DNA of 37,066 bases, from the NCBI GenBank assembly GCA_006503475.1, contig RSEH01000356.1:1-37066 (forward strand). Reading direction: 5' to 3'. Source of the stretch: Stentor roeselii (taxonomy: Eukaryota > Ciliophora > Heterotrichea > Heterotrichida > Stentoridae). The first letter of the stretch is position 1, and each line of letters starts with the position of its first letter. A program made the position numbers and the translations under genes. Below the pieces are notes generated by a model. It made no database searches, was not told where the DNA came from, and saw nothing but the letters and a program-made list of their open reading frames with translations. This document shows positions 1-8,049 of this stretch, in pieces.

Positions 1-515
1 TGAGTTCCTCAGAAGGACTATCCAATAATTTAATATTTTGGAATCTTTCAATGGGTGGAATTTCAAAAATTCTCTCGGGTAATTTTTATATTGTATTATG
101 TGTTGATATTTCTGATGATGAAAAATTAGGTGCATCTGCTGGGAGAGAAATTATATTGTGGAATCTTGAGAATCAAACTCAAATTTTTGTTTTAAAAGGG
201 CTTAAAGATGAAGTTAATTCTGTTAAGTTTACAAGGAATGCAAATTATCTGGCAACAGGGGGAAATGATTGCATACTAAGAGTGTGGGATGTTAAGAATA
301 AACAACTGCTTGCCATTCTAGAAGGAAATCAAACCATATCGAAAATATTTTATACCAATAATCATTACTTTGTATCTGCAAATTTTGATGGAAATTTATC
401 AGTTTGGAATATATATGAAATGAAACAAGAATTTAATTTTACAAATCTGAGCGAATCAAAAAATTGGATAGAATCGAATAATGAATTAGAATATGAACTA
501 GGCTATTTATTTTAG
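1..515 (+). CDS. WD40-repeat protein, 3' part (5' end outside window)
   Basis: The frame starting at base 3 is open from the window edge to a TAG at 513-515, so this is the C-terminal ~170 residues of a longer protein and the ATG at 51 is probably internal. At least three WD40 blades are visible, each ending in the typical hydrophobic-x-W-[ND] strand: LIFWNLS, IILWNLEN, LRVWDVKN and LSVWNIYE, with the blade start EVNSVKFTRNANYLATGGND between them. WD40 propellers are scaffolds for protein complexes; nothing here says which one. The WD40 relics at 27.8-29.2 kb and 30.0-30.9 kb are of the same general style, so this family may be multi-copy in the genome (inference). Confidence 0.85.
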   Translation, partial: SSSEGLSNNLIFWNLSMGGISKILSGNFYIVLCVDISDDEKLGASAGREIILWNLENQTQIFVLKGLKDEVNSVKFTRNANYLATGGNDCILRVWDVKNKQLLAILEGNQTISKIFYTNNHYFVSANFDGNLSVWNIYEMKQEFNFTNLSESKNWIESNNELEYELGYLF

Positions 516-1281
516 AAATATTCATTTAAGTAAATATATGTAGGTTTATTAAATTGAATTATAAGTTTAATAAATAAATTATCCCTTAAAGAAAAAATGA
601 TTCAATAAATATACATAAATATAAAATAAGCATCTATTCAGAAATTATCTTTAAAATTTCCCTATCAGCGTATTCCATTTAGGATTAAATCTTGATAGTA
701 TAACTTTATTATGAATATTTAATTATCAGAATCTAAAATTAGCATATCACATATTTAACAAAATCGAAATTTTGTTTTTTTCTACTGCTTTTAATAGTAA
801 ATGTGAGCAATATTAAGTGATAAGATAAATTATTCCATCATCTTTTTGTAAGTTTGGTTTAAATAGATTTTCTTTATAACCTGCCATTTCGAGTGTTTTA
901 AGATATATTTTAATTTATGTTATTTCAAAATATCTTATAATTAAAGAGTGAAATTTTAAATAAATCCATATTTGATTGAATTTCCTTGAAAAATTGAAAT
1001 AGCTGTTCTAATGATTAAAAACTTTCCACTATAAGTAACTATTACTCAAATAGTATTAAATTCACTATGAGTTCCTTGAAAAATGAATAATATTCTTTGA
1101 GGGTTTTAAGTTATTTATCATAGAGCTTAATGATATTTTTTCACTTTGTTACTGTAAAATATTTCTGTGTTGTATTAGACTTAGATATCTTATATTCTTA
1201 AGATGAGTCATTATCTAAAATCTATCATTCTAGAAATATTCAAATACGTTAACAATTAAATAGTTAATTTAAATTTGATCA
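516..1281. other. AT-rich intergenic region
   Basis: About 770 bases of AT-rich sequence with stops in all frames. I see no ORF of note, RNA gene or repeat. It separates the tails of the WD40 gene (plus strand) and the unknown gene at 1282-1974 (minus strand), which are convergent. Confidence 0.5.
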
Positions 1282-1974
1282 TTATTGGAAAAACAGGGCA
1301 TAAAATATCTCTTCTTCTTTAATTCCTAGAAACTCCTCTTTTTTAATTGCTAGAAACTCTTCTTTTATGGTTATTTCTTCATCTTTAGGAATTTTTCTGC
1401 AAATACATTCTTCAATAGTTTCAATATTTAGCTTATCTTTAACTATTAAATTCATTTGATCATCCATTGTTAACTTTGAAGTCTTCGATTCAAATTGATT
1501 TGAATTGAACACTATGTTGGTGGGCTTAGAAAAATGATATGTGTAATCAAATAACCATATCCATCTGATATCAATTTTCACAGCTTTTGCATTGTAATCC
1601 ATTAAATTTGCAATTTTTTTACAATTTTCAATAAAATTGTAATCAATTATAGCTTTTTCTGGGCAGGAGCAAATAAACCTGCACAATAGATACAAGTTTT
1701 TTGGAAGTAGCCAAGATGATTTAAATGATTGAAAATTTGATCGCAACTTCTTGTTAGAAACTATTGAATCAAAACGAATTGCAAAGTAACCTACTCCTGA
1801 GAGATTCAAATAGCAGGCTATTGAGAATTTTCTCCTGCTCTTGAATTTTTCGAGGAAAAATTCCTGCCCTGGGCGTATTCTAAAGAGGTTCCATTTGTGA
1901 TTTCCTTTTTTTGACTCCTGACTATCCAAATTTACCGTGAAAGCATGCTCTAGGAAAGGTTCACTCACAATCAT
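1282..1974 (-). CDS. Hypothetical protein, 230 aa, acidic repeat tail
   Basis: Uninterrupted ORF from an ATG at 1972-1974 to a stop at 1282-1284. I do not recognise the family. The N-terminal half is rich in aromatic and basic residues with several scattered Cys (a CRFICSC stretch near residue 100). The C-terminus carries a short degenerate repeat of the type IKEEFLAIKKEEFLGIKEEE followed by a hydrophobic end (FYALFFQ). There is no clear signal peptide or membrane helix. Base composition is AT-rich compared with the conserved genes to its right, so it could be a fast-evolving lineage-specific protein. Its length with no stop in AT-rich DNA supports a real gene. Confidence 0.55.
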   Translation of the reverse strand: MIVSEPFLEHAFTVNLDSQESKKGNHKWNLFRIRPGQEFFLEKFKSRRKFSIACYLNLSGVGYFAIRFDSIVSNKKLRSNFQSFKSSWLLPKNLYLLCRFICSCPEKAIIDYNFIENCKKIANLMDYNAKAVKIDIRWIWLFDYTYHFSKPTNIVFNSNQFESKTSKLTMDDQMNLIVKDKLNIETIEECICRKIPKDEEITIKEEFLAIKKEEFLGIKEEEIFYALFFQ

Positions 1975-2229
1975 GAAATATGAGAAATGCGCTGATTAAG
2001 TGATTTTAGACATACTAAAGCCAACAGTATTTATTCATTTAAATCAATAGATATCCCAAAATAAAAGGATTATTTTCTAATGCTGAGGATTTATAAACCG
2101 ATAATAAGAGCTAGAATAAGAAGCTTATAATTTTCAAAGTTAAGTGTAATTAGAACTAACCATCTCCAAGTCATCTCCAATCACTTATTAATCAATCCTA
2201 AAATCTTCTAAATTTTCCCTATTATCATA

Positions 2230-2520
2230 AATTAACGAAAGTAAACCACCCAAAAATCCCTGCTATCCCACAAAAGTCCAGAAAAACCCAAAACCCCCAT
2301 CCACCCAAAACCTAAAAAATCCTTTAAAATTTCCAATAAATCAAATTAATATCTTCAAAATCCTCTCCATTAAAAATCCCGATATCCCCTCCTATCAACC
2401 CAAAAATCCCGAACACCAAAACCCCTAAACCCCTATTTTCCCCCCACTCCCCCTACTTCCACTTCCACCTTCCACCTTGACCTCCAATCCTTCTTCCCTC
2501 TAACTCATAAAAATCCCGTC
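2230..2520 (+). promoter_or_regulatory. Strongly G-depleted, C-rich upstream tract of the acyl-CoA synthetase gene
   Basis: For almost 300 bases before the acyl-CoA synthetase ATG the plus strand is nearly devoid of G (single isolated Gs only) but very rich in C and A, with repeated CCC to CCCCCC runs. Runs at 2422-2425, 2430-2433, 2440-2445 and 2449-2453 give four C-tracts of 4, 4, 6 and 5 bases with short loops, i.e. a canonical G-quadruplex pattern on the minus strand about 80-110 bp upstream of the start codon. A milder version of the same C-rich, G-poor bias precedes the SNF5 gene (4680-4788). The promoter role is inferred from position. Confidence 0.5.
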
Positions 2521-2533
2521 TTTTTGCAAATAA

Positions 2534-4525
2534 ATGGGTGGCTGTGCATCAAAAGTCGAAAACCAAGACATTCAATACTCAGTAGAAGTAGGTCCAGAGC
2601 TTCCAGGGGGTACCCGGGAGCTTCGAAACCCAAAATACGTAAACGCTTATCTCGAAAGGCCCTTCCCCGAAGTGCATTCAATGAAAGACCTCTACGTTCG
2701 TTCTTTTTCAACATTCGGAAGCCGTCCATGCCTCGGAACGCGAAACGGCAACGAGTATCACTGGAAGACTTACAAGCAAGTCTACGACCAAGCCCTTCAC
2801 TTCGGCTCAGGCCTGATAAGCAAGAAGCTCTGCCGAGAAGAGGAGCAAGGCGGGTACAACGTGCGCTTTCTGGCGATTTACTCGAAAAACTGTGAAAAAT
2901 GGCATGTTGCTGACTTTGCTTCTGGACTTTTCGGGATTTCAACAGTTCCTCTTTATGATACTTTAGGCACTGTGGCCACTGAGTTTATTTTAAATGAAAC
3001 TGAATTGAAGACTGTTTTTTTAAGCAATGATAAAATTGATGCGATTCTTGAATTAAAAGCGAATGACCAGACCGGAAGACTGAAAAATTTAGTTTCATTT
3101 GAGACTGCAGATGAAGAAATAAAAGGCAGGGTTCGAGACCTGGGGCTTAAAATTTACTCTTTTGAAGAAATAGTTGAGTATGGAAAAACTCATAAAGTTG
3201 AAGTGAAGGACATTGACCCTGGACTTATCCACACCATAAGCTACACAAGTGGAACCACTGGGAATCCTAAAGGCGTCGTCATGACTCATCGCACGGTTTT
3301 AGCTCAACTCGCTGGAATCATCGATGTCTTTCAACCCACCCCTGATGATGTCCACATCTGCTACTTGCCACTTGCCCATGTCTATGAAAGATGTCTGAGT
3401 AACTCCATGATTTTGCAAGGTGCTCAAATTGGTTACTACTCAGGAGATGTTCTTAAACTTAAAGAAGACTTGGCTGTTTTGAGACCTACAATTTTAGCAT
3501 GCGTTCCAAGACTTTTAAGCCGATTTTACGACTTGATCAACGCGAACATCAACAGTCTCACTGGTCTTAAAGGAAAACTTGCAAGAAAAGCACTTCAGAC
3601 CAAGTTGGAGACTGTCAGATATCGTGCTGAATACACTCATGGACTTTATGATAAATTGGTCTTCTCGAAAATTAATAAAGTACTTGGAGGTAGAGTTCGC
3701 ATGGGAACAACTGCTTCAGCACCTATCGCTGCGGAAGTTTTGAACTTCTTGAAAGTCGCTTTTTGTTGTCAGATACTTGAAGCTTATGGACAGACGGAAA
3801 ATGGAGGAGCTGCTACTGCTACCTCGGTTAAGGATCATGAAATTGGACATGTGGGAGGACCTGTTGGTTGTCTTAGTATTAGACTTGTTGATATTCCTGA
3901 AATGAATTATGTTTCTACCAATCGTAATGAGAAAATGGAACTTACACCTTGTGGAGAATTGTGCTTTAAAGGCCCAAGCATAATGCCAGGTTACTTCAAA
4001 AACTCTAAAATCACATCTGAAGCAATCGACCCAGAAGGCTGGCTTCACAGTGGAGACGTTGGACTTTTACGTCCAAACGGTTCAATAAAAATAATCGACC
4101 GTAAAAAGAACATCTTCAAATTGGCCCAAGGCGAGTACATCGCTCCCGAGAAGATAGAAAACATTTACATCCAAAGTAAATACGTTGCCTTTGTTTTCGT
4201 TTATGGAGACTCGCTTCAAAGCTACACAGTCGCCGTGATTGTGCCTGAAAGAACGACTGTCGAGCCACTCGCTCAGAGTTTAGGACTTCAAAAGACTTGG
4301 GAGGAACTTTGCAAGGACTTGGCAATTAAAAATGCGATTTTGAAGGATATTGAAACTTTGGGCAAGGAGGCGAAGCTTAATGGAATGGAACAGGTGAAAA
4401 AAATTCATTTGCATCCAGAAGTCATTACTCCTGAAGGTGGGCTGCTAACACCCACATTCAAGATTAAGAGGTTTGATATGAGGAATCATTTCAAGGAGGC
4501 TATTGATGAGTTATATAGGAATTAG
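2534..4525 (+). CDS. ACSL: Long-chain acyl-CoA synthetase (AMP-forming)
   Basis: A 663-residue ORF of normal family length. It activates long fatty acids: fatty acid + ATP + CoA gives acyl-CoA + AMP + PPi. Seen directly: the AMP-binding loop YTSGTTGNPKGVVMTH (around residue 237), EAYGQTENGG, the GWLHSGDVG motif near residue 500, and the fatty-acyl signature RKKNIFKLAQGEYIAPEKIE near 523. The start is certain because a TAA directly precedes the ATG. The N-terminus MGGCASK fits an N-myristoylation signal (Gly2, Ser6, Lys7) with a palmitoylatable Cys4. Animal ACSLs use an N-terminal membrane helix instead, and none is visible here, so membrane attachment by lipid is inferred. No intron is needed. 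The gene ends in TAG; the SNF5 gene follows on the same strand after 263 bp. Confidence 0.95.
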   Translation: MGGCASKVENQDIQYSVEVGPELPGGTRELRNPKYVNAYLERPFPEVHSMKDLYVRSFSTFGSRPCLGTRNGNEYHWKTYKQVYDQALHFGSGLISKKLCREEEQGGYNVRFLAIYSKNCEKWHVADFASGLFGISTVPLYDTLGTVATEFILNETELKTVFLSNDKIDAILELKANDQTGRLKNLVSFETADEEIKGRVRDLGLKIYSFEEIVEYGKTHKVEVKDIDPGLIHTISYTSGTTGNPKGVVMTHRTVLAQLAGIIDVFQPTPDDVHICYLPLAHVYERCLSNSMILQGAQIGYYSGDVLKLKEDLAVLRPTILACVPRLLSRFYDLINANINSLTGLKGKLARKALQTKLETVRYRAEYTHGLYDKLVFSKINKVLGGRVRMGTTASAPIAAEVLNFLKVAFCCQILEAYGQTENGGAATATSVKDHEIGHVGGPVGCLSIRLVDIPEMNYVSTNRNEKMELTPCGELCFKGPSIMPGYFKNSKITSEAIDPEGWLHSGDVGLLRPNGSIKIIDRKKNIFKLAQGEYIAPEKIENIYIQSKYVAFVFVYGDSLQSYTVAVIVPERTTVEPLAQSLGLQKTWEELCKDLAIKNAILKDIETLGKEAKLNGMEQVKKIHLHPEVITPEGGLLTPTFKIKRFDMRNHFKEAIDELYRN

Positions 4526-4788
4526 TTTATTTAAGAGGATTAGAATGAGATTTAGGTTTAAGAGATGATTATCAGTGGATCTTTTGTGATACTTTAAATT
4601 TTTTCAAGTTTTTAGAACTTTTTACATAGTGATTATTATTGGACTTATTCACTCTTTTCAGTGAAAATACTCATAAAAAAATCTTAAAAATCCCCCAAAA
4701 ATCTCAATATCATCTAATCTTGAACCCCTCAGCTAATAAATCATAAAATCTCCTCCTCTAAAAAACCCTAAAAAAACCTTGACTAATA

Positions 4789-5520
4789 ATGAAATACAAG
4801 CACCCTAAAAAATCGCTAAAAGACTTGACAGAAATCGAGTTAAAAAAGGCGATTCCATCCCGTTCACCATTAAAATTCAAACACAAGCTACGACTACAGC
4901 CTCACCCGCCCGGGTGTCTCTCAATCTTCCCCGGAGACTCTCTTGCGCCGATAAAATTAACGATAAACAACCAGCCCGAGTTATTTTTGTGGCACACTGA
5001 AAACACTCAGCTTTCAAGCGAATTCAACTTCGCACTTCAGCTCTTGTCTGACTTGGAAGTCTCGCTTCCTAAACCACAGCTCCTCGAACTTGCTGAAAAG
5101 TGTGCATTGAGCATCAGGGAACAAGTTCAACAGTATCGAGAAGTCCAGGGCGCTAGGCATTCTTATCAGGGATTAACTGGAGAACATTTGGTTCCTTTAC
5201 AGTTCTCGGGACAGGGATTTCAATGGGATTTAGCTTGTAAGGAAAATTCGCCGGAGTACTTCGCACGAGTCTTATGCCAAGACATGCAAATGCCTGAATC
5301 CGGTTACTCAAACATCGCATTCAAACTAAGAAACGCTTTGAAGTCACATAAAATGCGTCTCGCCAGTTGTTTAAACGAAGCCAGTGCAGCCCAATCAGCA
5401 ATTTCGTCAACCTCAGACCCTTCAAGACCTCCACGACTGGCAACACTCGACATGTTGGAACTCGAAAGCAGCATCCAAGAGCTGATTCCCGTGATCCCCT
5501 TCAAGAGAGAAAGTAAATAG
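4789..5520 (+). CDS. SNF5: SNF5/SMARCB1-like chromatin remodelling subunit
   Basis: A 243-aa protein with the two-repeat SNF5 domain of the SWI/SNF core subunit. Repeat 1 (about residues 52-115) starts LAPIKLTI and includes FLWHTENTQLSSEFNFA and the basic helix ALSIREQVQQYREV. Repeat 2 (about 130-190) starts HLVPLQFSGQGFQWDLACK and continues KENSPEYFARVLCQDM; the KENSPE core is also what I recall from animal SMARCB1. It would bind other SWI/SNF subunits and nucleosomes in the nucleus. It is shorter than animal SMARCB1 (~385 aa), with a reduced N-terminus and a short Ser/Pro tail. The start context is TAATAATG. Its TAG lies only 5 bp from the stop of the convergent transporter gene. Confidence 0.85.
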   Translation: MKYKHPKKSLKDLTEIELKKAIPSRSPLKFKHKLRLQPHPPGCLSIFPGDSLAPIKLTINNQPELFLWHTENTQLSSEFNFALQLLSDLEVSLPKPQLLELAEKCALSIREQVQQYREVQGARHSYQGLTGEHLVPLQFSGQGFQWDLACKENSPEYFARVLCQDMQMPESGYSNIAFKLRNALKSHKMRLASCLNEASAAQSAISSTSDPSRPPRLATLDMLELESSIQELIPVIPFKRESK

Positions 5521-5525
5521 TTGTG

Positions 5526-6875
5526 TTAGTCTAATACTAGTGAAAGAAAAGCACTTATAAAAGCGATAATTGTTAGCAGAATTGCTAATGACAAGTGAAA
5601 TAAATTTCTTGGAGAGTACCATTTCTGAGAATTACTCGCCACATCAAGTAAAACTGGGAACAAAAACGAGAAAACAGCACAAAACGCTCCCAAAAAGTTA
5701 AAAATGACAAGAATCTGAGGATAAAAATTAGAAACTACCAACGAACCAACAATAATCAACAAGTTAACAGAGGCTTTCCTGCATGTTTATTACCAAAAAT
5801 TCGAGAAAACCTGAGGTTTATGAGCATTAATCAAGCTTTGAATAGACTGTCGACAGAGAATCATGAATAAAGTCATAGTGACCATCAAAACAAAGCAAAC
5901 CAAAATACGCGCGATCATGATTTGAAGCGAATTTGTTATTGAAGAAGGAGAATTTCGCTGAGTTATGAACATTGGAGTCTCTTCGAGTAAGGACAAATAC
6001 CCGATTATCGCCAGGAGGAGATAAATTAACAGCTGGTAGAAACAAACTCGGAAATTAACTGCTTTCATTCTTGACTTGCTCGGGTCTCGCATCTCAGAAA
6101 ATACTGTCGCTACACTCATGTGGCAGGTGAAGGAAAATATAGCGAATGTCACTGCTGAAAAAAAATATAGGTCGAAGTTGTAAAGTTTCAATGAGGCTAG
6201 GCCATTATTCTTAACATAATTCGGAAAGTCAACAACAATGCTAATACAAATATATAAAATACTTCCAATACTGATAAAAGAAAAAACCTTCAACTCAGTA
6301 ACTTTCTGCAAAAGACTCATCGGAAAGACGACCATCAAAGAATAAGCCAGCATAATAAAAAATATATAATCACTAAGTCTGATATCAAAGTACAAAAACG
6401 CACTTAAAATCGATTCATTACAAATGAGCTGATACCCAGAAACCGAGAAAAACAGATAAAGCACTAAAATAATATCTAAAAAAATCGAAGTATTCTTCCC
6501 CAGCAAGTCCTTCACAAGTCTAGAGTAATCAAACAAATTCCTTCTCTCAGCAGCCAAAGAAATACCATTCATACTGACATAACTCGCGCCAGCCGACAAC
6601 AAAATAATGAAAACACCAGGAATAAGTCCAACATACTTCAAAACAATAGGAAGACTTAAACATCCAGTTTCCATACTCGTTGCGACAAGTGTGAAAATCG
6701 CATCTCTCATTGAATTTTCTTCTTCTTTCTTAGAATTCGGGTTTTCTGACCAGGTCCTTGCACGGACTACTGGAGTGTTGATAGCGAAAGTAGTAGTTCT
6801 TGATAAGTTCGTCGCTGCTCGGTAGTTGTATGAACCGACTCTTAACAAGGGTGTTGATACAGACGGCTGGTACAT
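5526..6875 (-). CDS. Amino acid transporter, AAAP/SLC38-like, with a 15-nt intron
   Basis: Two exons, 5794-6875 and 5526-5778, spliced over a 15-nt intron give 444 aa. Without splicing the frame stops at TGG-TAA; with it the Trp codon is restored and the last membrane helices follow in frame. About eleven hydrophobic helices follow a soluble N-terminus of ~55 residues. The first helix region carries METGCLSLPIVLKYVGLIPG, the layout of the aa_trans (AAAP) family, which moves amino acids with H+ or Na+ across plasma or lysosomal membranes. The substrate cannot be read from the sequence. The gene is divergent from the coiled-coil gene at 6908 (32 bp between ATGs) and convergent with SNF5. Confidence 0.85.
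5779..5793 (-). other. 15-nt intron in the transporter gene
   Basis: On the minus strand the bases read GTAATAAACATGCAG. Removal joins phase-2 codon TG|G (Trp) and keeps the frame into the C-terminal helices. Retention gives an immediate in-frame TAA. Confidence 0.9.
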
Positions 6876-6907
6876 CTTTATTCGTGGATTAATGGAGGAT
6901 GATATAA

Positions 6908-7717
6908 ATGGACCTGGAAATCGAAGTCATTGCAAAAAAATATAATCTTGATGAAAAAAGCGAGAAAAAAAAAGAGATTATGATGGGAGAGGGAAGAATC
7001 ACTCATAAGTCTTTTGATGTTGTTAGTCCTCCTACTTTAATACATAAACGACTTGAGGATAAGATTAGGACTCTTGAATTGGAAAACAAAAAACTTTATA
7101 AAAGAATTGCTGAGTTGAATGAAAAGAATAAAAAACTTGAATATGAACTGGGACAAGTTAAAGACTTACAGGAAGACTACAGCTTTCGTAAGGGAAATAC
7201 TGAAGAAATCGAAAGCAAAAATAAAATAATAGAGGAATATGAGGAAAATCTGAAATTTCTCCAAGAACAGATTGACTTTCTAATAGAAAACCATGAAAAC
7301 GACTTAAAGATCAAAGAAGCAGAAGCGAGTTTCCTAAAAGAAAAAGTGTCTTATTTCGCTTCACTTCCAAGCATAGAAAGTTTAGCTTTGATGAGAGAAA
7401 CAATTCAAAAACTCGATAGAGACAATCAAGTACTCAAGGCCAACCAATCCATCCAAGACGAAATAATCGAAAAGCTAAAAAGCGAGTTGACTCTCCAACA
7501 CGCCCAAGAATCAGAAGCTTTTCAAGCGATAACCGAAACCCTAAAATCAACCCAAAAAAAATTATCCCTTGAAAAAGCCTCTAACAAAAAACTATCCGAA
7601 GACAACCTGAAGCTTTCCTCAGGTTTAAAATCGATAGAATACGAGCTTGAACTAACAAAATCCCGTAGTCCGCGATTTCTTTACACATCTCTTCTGCCTT
7701 CTCCAAGCAAGCCTTGA
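6908..7717 (+). CDS. Coiled-coil protein, 269 aa
   Basis: Predicted almost entirely helical. From about residue 45 to 250 there is a heptad-like pattern rich in Glu, Lys and Leu (for example KIRTLELENKKLYKRIAELN), interrupted near residue 150 by a short break (YFASLPSIES). The C-terminal tail SRSPRFLYTSLLPSPSKP is basic and Ser/Pro-rich, with SP sites that could be phosphorylated. Such proteins are often cytoskeletal, basal-body or tether components; no specific family is recognised. The ATG follows ATATAA, the start context common in this window. The TGA stop is 3 bp from the stop of the convergent gene at 7721. Confidence 0.75.
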   Translation: MDLEIEVIAKKYNLDEKSEKKKEIMMGEGRITHKSFDVVSPPTLIHKRLEDKIRTLELENKKLYKRIAELNEKNKKLEYELGQVKDLQEDYSFRKGNTEEIESKNKIIEEYEENLKFLQEQIDFLIENHENDLKIKEAEASFLKEKVSYFASLPSIESLALMRETIQKLDRDNQVLKANQSIQDEIIEKLKSELTLQHAQESEAFQAITETLKSTQKKLSLEKASNKKLSEDNLKLSSGLKSIEYELELTKSRSPRFLYTSLLPSPSKP

Positions 7718-7720
7718 TAC

Positions 7721-8044
7721 TTATCGTATTTTATTTAAGTCAACTTTGCCAGCTTCAATTTCATTATACCTATCTCTGAGTTCTTCAAGTTCCTTGTCAA
7801 TCCTGTCGATTTCACTTTCCAACTCATTCGCCTGACGATGTTCTCCTCTTTCATGTGCCCAGTCAATATGATAAATAAGGTCCTGTCTTAGTTTCCTCAA
7901 ACTTTCGTATTTTTCATCAATTTCATCTAACATTCTCTTCTTTTTTCTAAATTTCTTGACTGCTGGGACAACATGCGTGAGACATGCCCAGAACAAGATA
8001 AAGACGAAGGCCAGCCAAGGGAAGATCCTGATGAACTCTTCCAT
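7721..8044 (-). CDS. Small single-TM coiled-coil protein, 107 aa
   Basis: The second ATG (8042-8044) is chosen because it has the A/T-rich AATAAATATG context and leaves a gap to the stop of the upstream Dicer-like gene; the first ATG at 8056 would overlap it. Residues ~5-25 (RIFPWLAFVFILFWACLTHV) form one membrane helix, followed by a basic patch KKFRKKKR that suggests a cytosolic tail. A coiled coil rich in Glu and Arg fills the rest (QANELESEIDRIDKELEELR). The order TM, basic patch, coiled coil recalls the N-terminal half of GET1/WRB tail-anchor receptors, but the two further membrane helices of that family are absent, so I do not assign it. Confidence 0.65.
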   Translation of the reverse strand: MEEFIRIFPWLAFVFILFWACLTHVVPAVKKFRKKKRMLDEIDEKYESLRKLRQDLIYHIDWAHERGEHRQANELESEIDRIDKELEELRDRYNEIEAGKVDLNKIR

Positions 8045-8049
8045 ATTTA

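Noticed and set aside
2418-2435. Interstitial telomere (CCCCTAAA-like) at the G4 tract
   Set aside because: Only two short C4TA3-like copies, and the unit differs from the local telomere repeat CCCTAACA.
2505-2942. Minus-strand 145-aa ORF opposite the acyl-CoA synthetase 5' end
   Set aside because: Antisense shadow of a clearly conserved coding region.
7721-8044. GET1/WRB tail-anchored protein receptor
   Set aside because: One membrane helix and a coiled coil fit in order, but the second and third helices of the family are absent and no specific motif is seen.
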